From: DATBHZ01 sp036557185
Lineage (GTDB): Bacteria; Actinomycetota; Acidimicrobiia; IMCC26256; JAENVU01
Assembly (NCBI GenBank): GCA_036557185.1
Contig: DATBHZ010000092.1
Location: 1 to 30,239, forward strand
Length of the DNA: 30,239 nucleotides
Direction: 5' to 3'
Made by a program: the position numbers and the translations under genes. The notes beneath the pieces are model-generated. The model did not search any database, was not told the origin of the DNA, and saw nothing but the letters and a program-made list of their open reading frames with translations. This document shows positions 1-5,953 of this stretch, piece by piece. Within the stretch, counting starts at the first letter, position 1. The number at the start of each line of letters is the position of its first letter.

Positions 1-281
1 TCGACCAGCTCGACGGCGACGACGGTGTACGGCACGAACGGATCCGGAGCGACGTACGGCTCGGGCGGCTGGTAGTGGTTCGTCGACCACGACCAGACGC
101 GGCCTCGCCGGGAGAGCTCGACCTCCTCGATCTCCTCCGCGGGAGCCGCAGGGTTGCGGGAGAACGCGAGGTTCTTGGGGAAGAAGTAGCTACCCGTCTC
201 CGCGCCGCGGCCGGCCAGCAGCCGCGGCTCGTCACCGATCGTGAACCACCCCTCGACCGCAGGCACTTTCGTCTTGGTCAC
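1..281 (-). CDS. DUF35 / OB-fold acyl-CoA-associated protein, partial (N-terminal 93 residues)
   Basis: This gene is cut by the left edge, so only the N-terminus is visible. The start is a GTG whose last bases form the TGA of ipdC (GTGA overlap), so it is the last visible gene of the echA20-ipdABC run and probably translationally coupled. The pattern EGWFTIGDEPRLL, then SYFFPK, SRNP, LSRRGRVWSW and YVAPDPFVPYTVVAVEL is typical of DUF35 proteins, which normally have an N-terminal zinc ribbon followed by an OB fold and work beside thiolase-like enzymes. What is odd is that there is no cysteine in the visible part: where relatives have CxxC and CxNPxC the sequence reads RGAETG and SRNPAA. It may be a zinc-less OB-fold partner of a thiolase encoded beyond the edge. 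The family call is fairly sure; the partner is inferred. Confidence 0.8.
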   Translation of the reverse strand, partial: MTKTKVPAVEGWFTIGDEPRLLAGRGAETGSYFFPKNLAFSRNPAAPAEEIEEVELSRRGRVWSWSTNHYQPPEPYVAPDPFVPYTVVAVELV

Positions 282-1345
282 TTTGTTTCCTCCAGTGCCC
301 GGAGGCGGGCGAGCGTCGCCCCGGCCTCCTCCATCATGCTCCGGATGATGTCGGCCACGGTCGGGAGCTCCTCGATGGCGCCCACCACCTGCCCCGTCGG
401 CAACACACCCGCCTCGAGCTTGCCGTCGACGAGAGCGGCTTTCGTCAGCATCGGGGCGTTCGCGGCCATGGCGACCTGCGACCAGGTCAGCTCCTGCGAC
501 CGTCGCATGGCCAGCCCTTCCCGCGCGAGCGAGTCGAGCGAGCGACCGGTCAGCTTGCGGAACCGCAGCGCGTTCGCGACGGAACGCGGCAGAGCGGTGA
601 GCCGGCCCGCGCCCTCGAGATGATCGACGAGATCCGTACGGATGACCCGTTGCGGGTAGCCGTCGACACGCGTCGTCACGACCGTGTCGGTGACCCCCGC
701 GGCGAGGTACCGCCGCTTGACCGCGTCCGGCACCGTGCTCTCGGCGGAGAGCAGGAACCTGGTGCCCATCGCGACGCCCGCCGCGCCCCACGCGAGCGCG
801 GCGACGAGACCGGCGCCGCTGTGGAACCCTCCCGCTCCCAGCACCGGGATGTCGACGGCGCTGCAGACCTGCGGGAGCAGCAGCGACGTCGGGACAGTCC
901 CGGTGTGGCCGCCGCCCTCGGCCCCCTGAGCGATCACCGCGTCGACTCCCCAAGCCGCGACCTTCTCGGCGTGACGCCGCGCGCCCACCGTCGGCATGAC
1001 GACGACGCCGTCGTCCTTCAGCATCTTGACGAGACGCTCACCGGGCGCCTGGGCGAAGCTCGCCACGCGCACGCCTTCGCGAGCGATGAGCTTGATGCGG
1101 TCGTCGACGTCGGGCTGGTCCGATCGCAGGTTCACGCCGAACGGCTTGTCGGTGCGCTCCTGCACCTCGTGGATCGCCTTGGCGAGCTCGTCGTAGGTCA
1201 TCGTCGCGCTCGCGAGGACGCCGAGCCCGCCGGCGGCGCTCGTGGCGGAGGTCAGCCGCGCGCCGGCAACCCAGCCCATGCCCGTCTGGACGATCGGGAT
1301 CTCCACACCGAAGAGGTTGCAGGCAGGCGTGTGGATCGCGGTCAC
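278..1345 (-). CDS. ipdC: IpdC-like FMN-dependent nitronate monooxygenase-family protein (steroid C/D-ring degradation)
   Basis: A 355-residue TIM-barrel flavoprotein of the 2-nitropropane dioxygenase/nitronate monooxygenase family. It shows the N-terminal PIVQTGMGWVAGARL segment, the FMN-phosphate region AQGAEGGGHTG, then GAGGFHSGAGL and GVAMGTRFL. The run VPDAVKRRYLAAGVTDTVVTTRVDG and the ELTWSQVAMAANAPMLTKA tail match what I know of M. tuberculosis Rv3553 (IpdC), of the same length and in the same gene order. IpdC carries out a flavin-dependent step on indanedione-derived CoA thioesters before EchA20 opens a ring; the exact chemistry is taken from the family and not visible here. The GTG start at 1345 overlaps the ipdB stop as GTGA, and the gene ends in a GTGA overlap with the DUF35 gene. 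A longer open frame upstream is only read-through opposite ipdB. Confidence 0.88.
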   Translation of the reverse strand: MTAIHTPACNLFGVEIPIVQTGMGWVAGARLTSATSAAGGLGVLASATMTYDELAKAIHEVQERTDKPFGVNLRSDQPDVDDRIKLIAREGVRVASFAQAPGERLVKMLKDDGVVVMPTVGARRHAEKVAAWGVDAVIAQGAEGGGHTGTVPTSLLLPQVCSAVDIPVLGAGGFHSGAGLVAALAWGAAGVAMGTRFLLSAESTVPDAVKRRYLAAGVTDTVVTTRVDGYPQRVIRTDLVDHLEGAGRLTALPRSVANALRFRKLTGRSLDSLAREGLAMRRSQELTWSQVAMAANAPMLTKAALVDGKLEAGVLPTGQVVGAIEELPTVADIIRSMMEEAGATLARLRALEETK

Positions 1346-2106
1346 GAAGGGACCTCGCGCTCGCGCTTGCCCGCCGGGTCGATCACCTCGTACAGCAGAC
1401 GCAGCTCGTCGTCGGTGGGCTCGCGCGTCTGCTCGACCTCCGGCGGGATCACCAGCGCGAAGCCGGTGGCGTCCACGACCTCGTCGACGCTCACACCGGG
1501 GTGCACGGCGGCGAGGCGCATCGAGTGGTCGGGGGTCTCGAAGTCGAGCACGGCAAGGTCCGTGACCACATGGTGGATCCGGTGGAAACGCCCGGCCTCG
1601 CCCAACGCGGCCGCGCGGTCGTAGCCGACGCCGCTGACCACGCTCACCTCGTCGACGAAGACGCGTGGCGAATGAGCCGGGATCCAGTAGCTCGTCGTGT
1701 TCTGGATCGTGTTGCCGGGCGCGCCGCGGAACCCGAGGAGCTGGGTCTTCGGCTGCTCCCATTCGCCGATGAACGCGAAGTTCTGGTTGCCGAACCTGTC
1801 CATCTGCGACGCGCCCATCATCACGTGGCGCCGGCCGCTCCACACGATGTCGAACATGAAGCGGTAGGGATTCCAGTACTCGACGATCTTGTCGTCGGGC
1901 GCGGGCGCCACCTCGTCGTTGGCGATCAGCAGGGCTTCACCGTCGGTCATCATCAGGTCGCGCTCGAACGACGCACGCGCGAGCCTCCCGCCGATCATCG
2001 GCAGGGTCCCGATCGGGTTCGCGAGGATCTCCCCGTCACCGCGGAAGCATTCTGCGATCGCGACGGCGCAGTAGTCGGCCCGCGACGGCGTGCTCGTCTC
2101 GCTCAC
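1342..2106 (-). CDS. ipdB: IpdB, beta subunit of COCHEA-CoA hydrolase (class I CoA-transferase fold)
   Basis: A 254-residue class I CoA-transferase beta-type subunit, which with IpdA forms the enzyme that hydrolytically opens the last steroid ring (COCHEA-CoA). Visible blocks are ILANPIGTLPMIGGRLA, LLIANDE, the MMGASQMDRFGNQNF strand and QLLGFRGAPGNTI. Where true class I transferases have a catalytic Glu in an S/E-E-N-G type motif, this protein reads MMTDGEA, which fits the known hydrolase (not transferase) role of IpdAB. Length and neighbours match M. tuberculosis Rv3552. The GTG start at 2106 overlaps the ipdA stop (GTGA); the end overlaps ipdC in the same way, so equal coupled translation of the two subunits is likely. 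Confidence 0.9.
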   Translation of the reverse strand: MSETSTPSRADYCAVAIAECFRGDGEILANPIGTLPMIGGRLARASFERDLMMTDGEALLIANDEVAPAPDDKIVEYWNPYRFMFDIVWSGRRHVMMGASQMDRFGNQNFAFIGEWEQPKTQLLGFRGAPGNTIQNTTSYWIPAHSPRVFVDEVSVVSGVGYDRAAALGEAGRFHRIHHVVTDLAVLDFETPDHSMRLAAVHPGVSVDEVVDATGFALVIPPEVEQTREPTDDELRLLYEVIDPAGKREREVPS

Positions 2107-2951
2107 AGGCCGACGACCTTGCGGTACTGGTCGTGGTCGCCGCAGTCGAGGTACTTCGCGCGCCACGCCGCCCACGCGTCGGGCGACTTCGCGCTCGCCG
2201 CGTATTCCTTCTGGAACGCCTCGTCGCGTGGATAGTCGGGAACGCACTCCGTGAAGTGCGCACCGAACGGTGCCTCGATCACACCGTCCGTCATCAGGCG
2301 GTTGATCCGGAGGCTCTGGACCGGCGCTGCGCCGCGGAGATCCTCCGTCGCCACGATCCGCTCCACGCTCATGAACCGGCGCTTCGCCGCCATACAGACG
2401 AGGTCGTCGAAGTAAGGATCGACGTTGAGGTACTGCCCGTTCCCTCGCGCGTCGCCGCGATGCATGTGCACGAGCGCCACGTCGAGCTCGAGCGCGGGCG
2501 CGGCAACCAGCTCTTCGCCGTCGTCGTACGGAGAGGTCACGGTCCGGATCTCGGCCTGACGGGCGAGCACGTCGCTGCCGAGCCCAACCCGGGTGGGCAG
2601 GAACGGCACGCGCCACGCCGCGGCCTGGAGGCCGAGCAGGAACATTCCTTCGTCGAGCTCGAGGGTCTGGACCGCCCCCGTCTGGCGCGCCACACGGAAG
2701 TGCGGCTCGAGCGGGATCGAGTCGAGCGAGCAGAACGCGTAGACGGCCTTGCGCACCTTCCCCGTCGCGCAGAGCAAGCCGAGGTCCGGTCCTCCGTACG
2801 ACACGACCGTGAGCTCCCGCACCGAGGACCGAGCAATCGCGCGGACGAGGCTCATCGGCTTGCGCCGTGATCCCCAGCCGCCGATCCCGACCGTCATCCC
2901 GTCGCGCAGCTCCGCGACGACATCGTCCTCCGTGACAACCTTGTTGCTCAC
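2103..2951 (-). CDS. ipdA: IpdA, alpha subunit of COCHEA-CoA hydrolase (class I CoA-transferase fold)
   Basis: A 282-residue class I CoA-transferase alpha-type subunit. It begins MSNKVVTEDDVVAELRDGMT and continues with the glycine-rich GIGGWGSRRKP loop that contacts CoA in this fold. SYGGPDLGLL, LDEGMFLLGLQAAAWRVPFLP and ALVHMHRGDARGNGQYL follow. These, and the adjacent ipdB and ipdC, match Rv3551 of M. tuberculosis. With IpdB it cleaves the ring of a cyclohexenone-derived CoA ester late in cholesterol degradation. The start is GTG at 2951, 13 nt after the echA20 stop, with only weak G-rich pairing to 16S rRNA. The end overlaps ipdB by GTGA. Confidence 0.9.
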   Translation of the reverse strand: MSNKVVTEDDVVAELRDGMTVGIGGWGSRRKPMSLVRAIARSSVRELTVVSYGGPDLGLLCATGKVRKAVYAFCSLDSIPLEPHFRVARQTGAVQTLELDEGMFLLGLQAAAWRVPFLPTRVGLGSDVLARQAEIRTVTSPYDDGEELVAAPALELDVALVHMHRGDARGNGQYLNVDPYFDDLVCMAAKRRFMSVERIVATEDLRGAAPVQSLRINRLMTDGVIEAPFGAHFTECVPDYPRDEAFQKEYAASAKSPDAWAAWRAKYLDCGDHDQYRKVVGL

Positions 2952-2964
2952 GCTCGAGCCCCGT

Positions 2965-3726
2965 TCACCGCGACGTGTCGGTGTCGCGCTTCTCGACGAA
3001 CGCGTCGCGGTGCTCGTCGGCGACGCCCGAGAGGTTCAGCTCGAACGTGAAGCCCTGCTCGAACCGGTACGAGCGCTTGACGTCGACGGGGTCGATGCCG
3101 TTGAGGCTCTGCTTCGCCGCGCGGATCACGGTCGGGCTCTTCTCCGCGATCGCGACCGCGACCTCCAACGCCGCGTCGCGCAGCTCGGCGCGAGGCACGA
3201 CCCGGAGCACCGAGCCGTAGGAGTGGAGCTCTTCGGCGGTCGCGGTCGCCGATGTGTAGACCATCGCCCGCATCCGGTGCTGGGGCACGAGCCGCGCGAG
3301 GTGCGTGGCCGCACCGAGCGCACCGCGGTCGACTTCCGGCAACCCGAACGTCGCGTCCTCGGACGCGACGATCACGTCGGCGTTGCCGACGAGCCCGATC
3401 CCGCCGCCGAGGCAATAACCGTGGACCGCTGCCACGACGGGCACCTGGCAGTCGTAGACGGCGGCGAACGCCGCGTAGCAGCCCCGGTTCGCACCGACGA
3501 GCGCCTCGAACCCCTCGGTATTCTGCATCTCCTTGATGTCGACGCCGGCGTTGAAACCCTTGCCCTCGGCACGGAGCACGACGACGTGCACTTGCTCGTT
3601 CTCGCCCAGGGACCGGACGAGCTCGGCGAGCTCGAACCAGCCCGCAACCGTGAGCGCGTTGACGGGCGGGTGGTCCATCACGACCTCGGCGATGCCACGC
3701 GCATCGATGGTGTGGGTGATCGGCAT
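2965..3726 (-). CDS. echA20: EchA20-like enoyl-CoA hydratase/isomerase-family ring-opening hydrolase
   Basis: A crotonase-fold protein of 253 residues from the chosen ATG. RAEGKGFNAGVDIKEMQNTEG contains the first oxyanion-hole region and GYCLGGGIGLVGNADVIVASEDATFGLPEV the second. The C-terminal YRFEQGFTFELNLSGVADEHRDAFVEKR is characteristic of EchA20 (Rv3550), which hydrolyses ring D of the indenyl-CoA intermediate in HIP degradation. I place the start at 3726 (MPITHTID) because family members begin there; an in-frame ATG at 3768 would add MAQQSARPVLPVGV and directly abuts the operator-like palindrome. It heads the coupled run ipdA-ipdB-ipdC-DUF35. A -10-like TAGAGT on this strand at 3796-3791 would give a transcript starting near 3784, within the duplicated operator. 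Confidence 0.9.
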   Translation of the reverse strand: MPITHTIDARGIAEVVMDHPPVNALTVAGWFELAELVRSLGENEQVHVVVLRAEGKGFNAGVDIKEMQNTEGFEALVGANRGCYAAFAAVYDCQVPVVAAVHGYCLGGGIGLVGNADVIVASEDATFGLPEVDRGALGAATHLARLVPQHRMRAMVYTSATATAEELHSYGSVLRVVPRAELRDAALEVAVAIAEKSPTVIRAAKQSLNGIDPVDVKRSYRFEQGFTFELNLSGVADEHRDAFVEKRDTDTSR

Positions 3727-3763
3727 GACACCTACCGGCAAGACCGGGCGAGCACTCTGCTGC

Positions 3764-3783
3764 GCCATCTGACAGGTCGTCAG
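3764..3783. repeat. 20-bp perfect direct repeat, copy 1 (left edge of sigma block)
   Basis: GCCATCTGACAGGTCGTCAG occurs here and, identically and in the same orientation, at 5912-5931, 2148 bp away. Downstream of both copies, 22 ungapped bases lead to an ATG (3806 and 5954) and end in a shared TACCT-N-G, so the similarity goes beyond the perfect core. The repeat includes the alternative echA20 start codon (CAT at 3766-3768) and the core of a palindrome. Confidence 0.9.
3769..3783. promoter_or_regulatory. Operator-like inverted repeat CTGAC-N5-GTCAG, copy 1
   Basis: CTGAC aggtc GTCAG is a perfect 5-bp-arm palindrome with a 5-bp centre, immediately upstream of the alternative echA20 ATG and just downstream of the leftward -10-like box TAGAGT (3796-3791). 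Position and symmetry suggest a dimeric repressor site, for example of TetR type. It does not match the KstR2 consensus known for this regulon in mycobacteria (AnCAAGnnCTTGnT), so a different regulator is inferred. Confidence 0.6.
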
Positions 3784-3817
3784 TTCAGCGACTCTAGCTA
3801 CCTCGATGCAGCACCAG

Positions 3818-3838
3818 CCCGCTCCGGGAACGAGCGGG
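3818..3838. terminator. Possible weak terminator hairpin after the DUF4190 gene
   Basis: CCCGCT and AGCGGG form a 6-bp stem around a 9-nt loop, lying 15 nt beyond the DUF4190 stop on the minus strand. There is no U-tract. It could end leftward transcription of the sigma block before echA20; the evidence is only the stem and its position. Confidence 0.35.
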
Positions 3839-3852
3839 TCAGCACCTCCCGT

Positions 3853-4467
3853 TCAGCATTCGCCTTCTGTGATGTCGGATCTGCGCGCAGTGGGCGTGGA
3901 CGGGATCGTGAGACAGGCGTCGCCAGTGTCGCCGTGCACCGTAAGGCGCCATGCAGTCGCCGCGAAGTCCGACGTGTCCGAGGCGGCCGGGTCGTCGTCG
4001 GTGCCGGGCATCCCGGCGTCCCAGCTGGCGTCGTCGCCGTAGAGCGCCTTGTTCACGACCGTTGCGCTCCGCGGCGTCTCCTTGCGTGTACGCGCAACGC
4101 TGACGATTCGCTTGTCGAGACCCCATGCGTCATTGGCTGCGCGGTGGTCGCCATTCGCGGCGAAGACACTGATCGCGACGATCGCCACGACTGCCAGCAC
4201 GGTGAAAGCAACGCCGATGTAGCCGATGATGAGTCCGGCAAGCGCGAGACCTCCGCCGTCCGAGCCGTCGCGTCGGATGCGCTGACGTGCAATATGACCG
4301 AAGACGATGGCGATGATCGAGCCAACGCCACAGCCCACCAGAAGTGAGCAGACGAGGGACACGATCGCGAAGGGCTCCATGCGTCCTGATCCACCCGGCG
4401 GTGGCACGTTCGGTGCTGGCAGGGGTGCCGGTGGAGGCATCGCGGGAGGTGGAACAGGCATTGTCAC
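3853..4467 (-). CDS. Proline-rich DUF4190-type membrane protein of unknown function
   Basis: A 204-residue protein with a proline-rich cytoplasmic-type N-terminus (residues 1-28). A DUF4190-like pair of transmembrane helices follows (about 33-58 and 74-104) around the short basic loop GHIARQRIRRDG, and then about 100 polar residues that are probably outside the cell. The extracytoplasmic part has two cysteines (GDACLTI and the C-terminal EGEC) that could form a disulfide. The GTG start at 4467 is supported by TAATCT (4480-4475) seven nt upstream, suggesting its own leaderless transcript. It lies 59 nt after the putative anti-sigma gene and may be a target or accessory of the sigma factor. I do not recognise a specific function. 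Confidence 0.75.
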   Translation of the reverse strand: MTMPVPPPAMPPPAPLPAPNVPPPGGSGRMEPFAIVSLVCSLLVGCGVGSIIAIVFGHIARQRIRRDGSDGGGLALAGLIIGYIGVAFTVLAVVAIVAISVFAANGDHRAANDAWGLDKRIVSVARTRKETPRSATVVNKALYGDDASWDAGMPGTDDDPAASDTSDFAATAWRLTVHGDTGDACLTIPSTPTARRSDITEGEC

Positions 4468-4474
4468 GGGCCGG

Positions 4475-4480
4475 AGATTA
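4475..4480 (-). promoter_or_regulatory. -10 box TAATCT for the DUF4190 gene (leaderless)
   Basis: On the minus strand TAATCT is followed by seven bases and then GTG at 4467. A start at the usual distance from the -10 box would place the first RNA base on the start codon. No Shine-Dalgarno sequence is present. Confidence 0.55.
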
Positions 4481-4526
4481 GCCAGGCGGTTGGCCGATCG
4501 ACGCCGTACGCACCGAAAGCGTCAAA

Positions 4527-5357
4527 TCAGTTGTCAGCCGGGGCTTCGACGGTTGCGATCAGCTTGCCGTTCGCGCTGAAGGCACGAAGGACCGGCTTTG
4601 GTGCGGCGCCGAAGTCCCTGCCCTGGTACTGCGCGGGGACGTTCACCGCGAACGCCGCCGTACCGTGGATCGGCCGTTGCCAGAGATGGACGGACGGCGT
4701 CGCGAAGGTCACGAACGCCGTGCCGCCGGGGAGGTGCGCCCACACCGTGGTGTCAAGGGCGTGCCTGGGGAAGTCCTGAGCGAGGAAGACCGCATGCACT
4801 TGCCCCTTCTCGACCGAGCTCAGAGGCTCGCAGTGTCCCCGGACACCAGCTGTTTCGGGGAACACGGCACACGACTCGGACATCGGCTTGCTGGGATCGG
4901 AACCACGCTGTTCCTGATCGGTCACCGCGAACACTGTCCCGCCGTCGACGCTGTAGGCACGTTCGGTAGCTCCGGGGAGGACGTTCACGCTCCAGGCACT
5001 GCCGCGCGGAACACTCGTATTGATGTCGAGGCGGGGCGGGAGCAGAACCTCGACGATCCGTTGCTCGTGCCCCGAGACCGCAGCCGGCACCGATGGACTC
5101 GAACCGGCGGGCCGCTCGGTGCGCGCCGTGCTCCCACCGTTGCGACGCGCTGTGAGCACCCAGGCGCCGACGACGAGCGCAAGGATCGCCGCCGCGCCGA
5201 TCAGTGCCAACCGCGTCCGACTGCTTCGGCGTTGCCCGCGCGGATGACTCCGGGCCGGTTCGACTTCGTGTACGAGATCTTCGTAGCGCGGCGCCTCTGG
5301 CGCCGATTCCACGATCTCGACGATTGCAGCTCGAATTCTTGTATCCAGGTCGGTCAT
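4527..5357 (-). CDS. Putative single-pass membrane anti-sigma factor
   Basis: A 276-residue protein starting MTDLDTRIRAAIVEIVESAPEAP. It has about 48 cytoplasmic residues, one transmembrane helix (about 49-70, followed by RR) and about 200 extracytoplasmic residues containing two cysteines (SESCAVF and RGHCEPL) that could pair. Its ATG overlaps the sigma-factor stop as ATGA (5354-5357), the usual layout for an ECF sigma factor and its anti-sigma factor. The short cytoplasmic segment has no HxxxCxxC zinc-binding anti-sigma motif, so if it binds the sigma factor it does so by another type of domain. The role is inferred from topology and context; no family is recognised in the outer domain. Confidence 0.7.
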   Translation of the reverse strand: MTDLDTRIRAAIVEIVESAPEAPRYEDLVHEVEPARSHPRGQRRSSRTRLALIGAAAILALVVGAWVLTARRNGGSTARTERPAGSSPSVPAAVSGHEQRIVEVLLPPRLDINTSVPRGSAWSVNVLPGATERAYSVDGGTVFAVTDQEQRGSDPSKPMSESCAVFPETAGVRGHCEPLSSVEKGQVHAVFLAQDFPRHALDTTVWAHLPGGTAFVTFATPSVHLWQRPIHGTAAFAVNVPAQYQGRDFGAAPKPVLRAFSANGKLIATVEAPADN

Positions 5358-5833
5358 CGCAGCGTCTTCCTGAGGTGGCGGCGGGCACGGGCAAGATGAC
5401 GGCGGACGGCGCCATCGGAGATACCGAGGAGCTCCGCGATCCGCGACGGCTCGAGGTCCTCCCAGTACGTCAGATACACGACGGCCCGCTGCCGATCGCT
5501 CAAGGCGAGCACGGCAGCGAGGACCTCGGGCTTCGGCGCGTCGGCGGGACCAGCGCCGTCGGGATCTGCGTCGCCGGCAGCGGGCGTGCGCTGCTCATAC
5601 CGGCGTCGCGTCGCGGTCCGCCTGCCTTGCATGCGGCACTCGTTGAGCACCGCGCGGTACAGGTACGCGCGTTGGTTCAACGCTGATGGCCACTTCGCCG
5701 ACGTGAACACGCCGATCATCGCCGCGGAGACAGCATCGGTAGCGTTGTCGGGACCGACAAGCCCGGTCGCGAACCGCGTGAGCTCGTCCGCGTACTTCCG
5801 ATAGATCTCTTCGTCCGAGGCCATACCGACCAT
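5354..5833 (-). CDS. ECF-family RNA polymerase sigma factor
   Basis: A 159-residue protein with the two domains of an ECF sigma factor. Region 2 is visible as EEIYRKYADELTRFATGLVGPDNATDAVSAAMIGVFTS, followed by RAYLYRAVLNECR. A charged linker rich in Asp, Ala and Pro comes next. Region 4 is LAALSDRQRAV-like (LALSDRQRAVVYLTYWEDL), with helix-turn-helix PSRIAELLGISDGAVRRHLARARRHLRKTL. I chose ATG 5833 because a G-run (GGGGGGTGG) lies about 7 nt upstream; GTG 5845 and ATG 5824 are alternatives. It presumably directs transcription of its own operon and is held by the overlapping membrane protein. The gene lies just inside the right copy of the 20-bp repeat, so the sigma block interrupts the steroid locus. 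Confidence 0.88.
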   Translation of the reverse strand: MVGMASDEEIYRKYADELTRFATGLVGPDNATDAVSAAMIGVFTSAKWPSALNQRAYLYRAVLNECRMQGRRTATRRRYEQRTPAAGDADPDGAGPADAPKPEVLAAVLALSDRQRAVVYLTYWEDLEPSRIAELLGISDGAVRRHLARARRHLRKTLR

Positions 5834-5911
5834 GAGATGCGCCACCCCCCGCTGGCGGGTGACACATTCACAGAAAACGGGGGTCCACCAACGGGCGGAC
5901 AGTGGGCAGCG

Positions 5912-5931
5912 GCCATCTGACAGGTCGTCAG
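5912..5931. repeat. 20-bp perfect direct repeat, copy 2 (right edge of sigma block)
   Basis: Identical to 3764-3783. It also retains a CAT (5914-5916) in the place of the alternative echA20 start codon, which opens only a short frame antisense-overlapping the sigma gene. This suggests a duplicated echA20/SDR intergenic segment. Confidence 0.9.
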
Positions 5932-5933
5932 AT
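5915..5933. promoter_or_regulatory. Operator-like palindrome ATCTGAC-N5-GTCAGAT, copy 2
   Basis: ATCTGACAGGTCGTCAGAT has perfect 7-bp arms around AGGTC. It ends 8 bp upstream of the -10 box of the SDR gene and so covers the -35/spacer region, a position where a bound dimer would block RNA polymerase. Copy 1 shares the core with shorter arms. Confidence 0.65.
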
Positions 5934-5941
5934 CGGATCGC

Positions 5942-5947
5942 TAACTT
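5942..5947 (+). promoter_or_regulatory. -10 box TAACTT for the SDR gene (leaderless)
   Basis: TAACTT is followed by six bases (ACCTGG) and ATG 5954. No Shine-Dalgarno is present, so transcription probably begins at the A of the start codon. Confidence 0.6.
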
Positions 5948-5953
5948 ACCTGG

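Noticed and set aside
1342..2106. ipdB as a damaged CoA-transferase because the usual catalytic Glu motif is missing
   Set aside because: IpdAB enzymes are hydrolases and are known to depart from the class I transferase motif, so this is expected rather than a defect.
3727..3768. Upstream ATG (3768) as the echA20 start
   Set aside because: It would add 14 residues not typical of the family and would put the start codon inside the duplicated repeat. Kept only as an alternative, since the evidence is not decisive.
3806..4042. 78-codon rightward open frame after repeat copy 1
   Set aside because: It overlaps the DUF4190 gene antisense and has no similarity to the SDR that follows copy 2; more likely a leftover promoter than a gene.
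5843..5861. Inverted repeat around the G-run before the sigma gene as an RNA switch
   Set aside because: The CCCG/CGGG stem is only 4-5 bp and arises easily in G/C runs; no conserved aptamer is visible.
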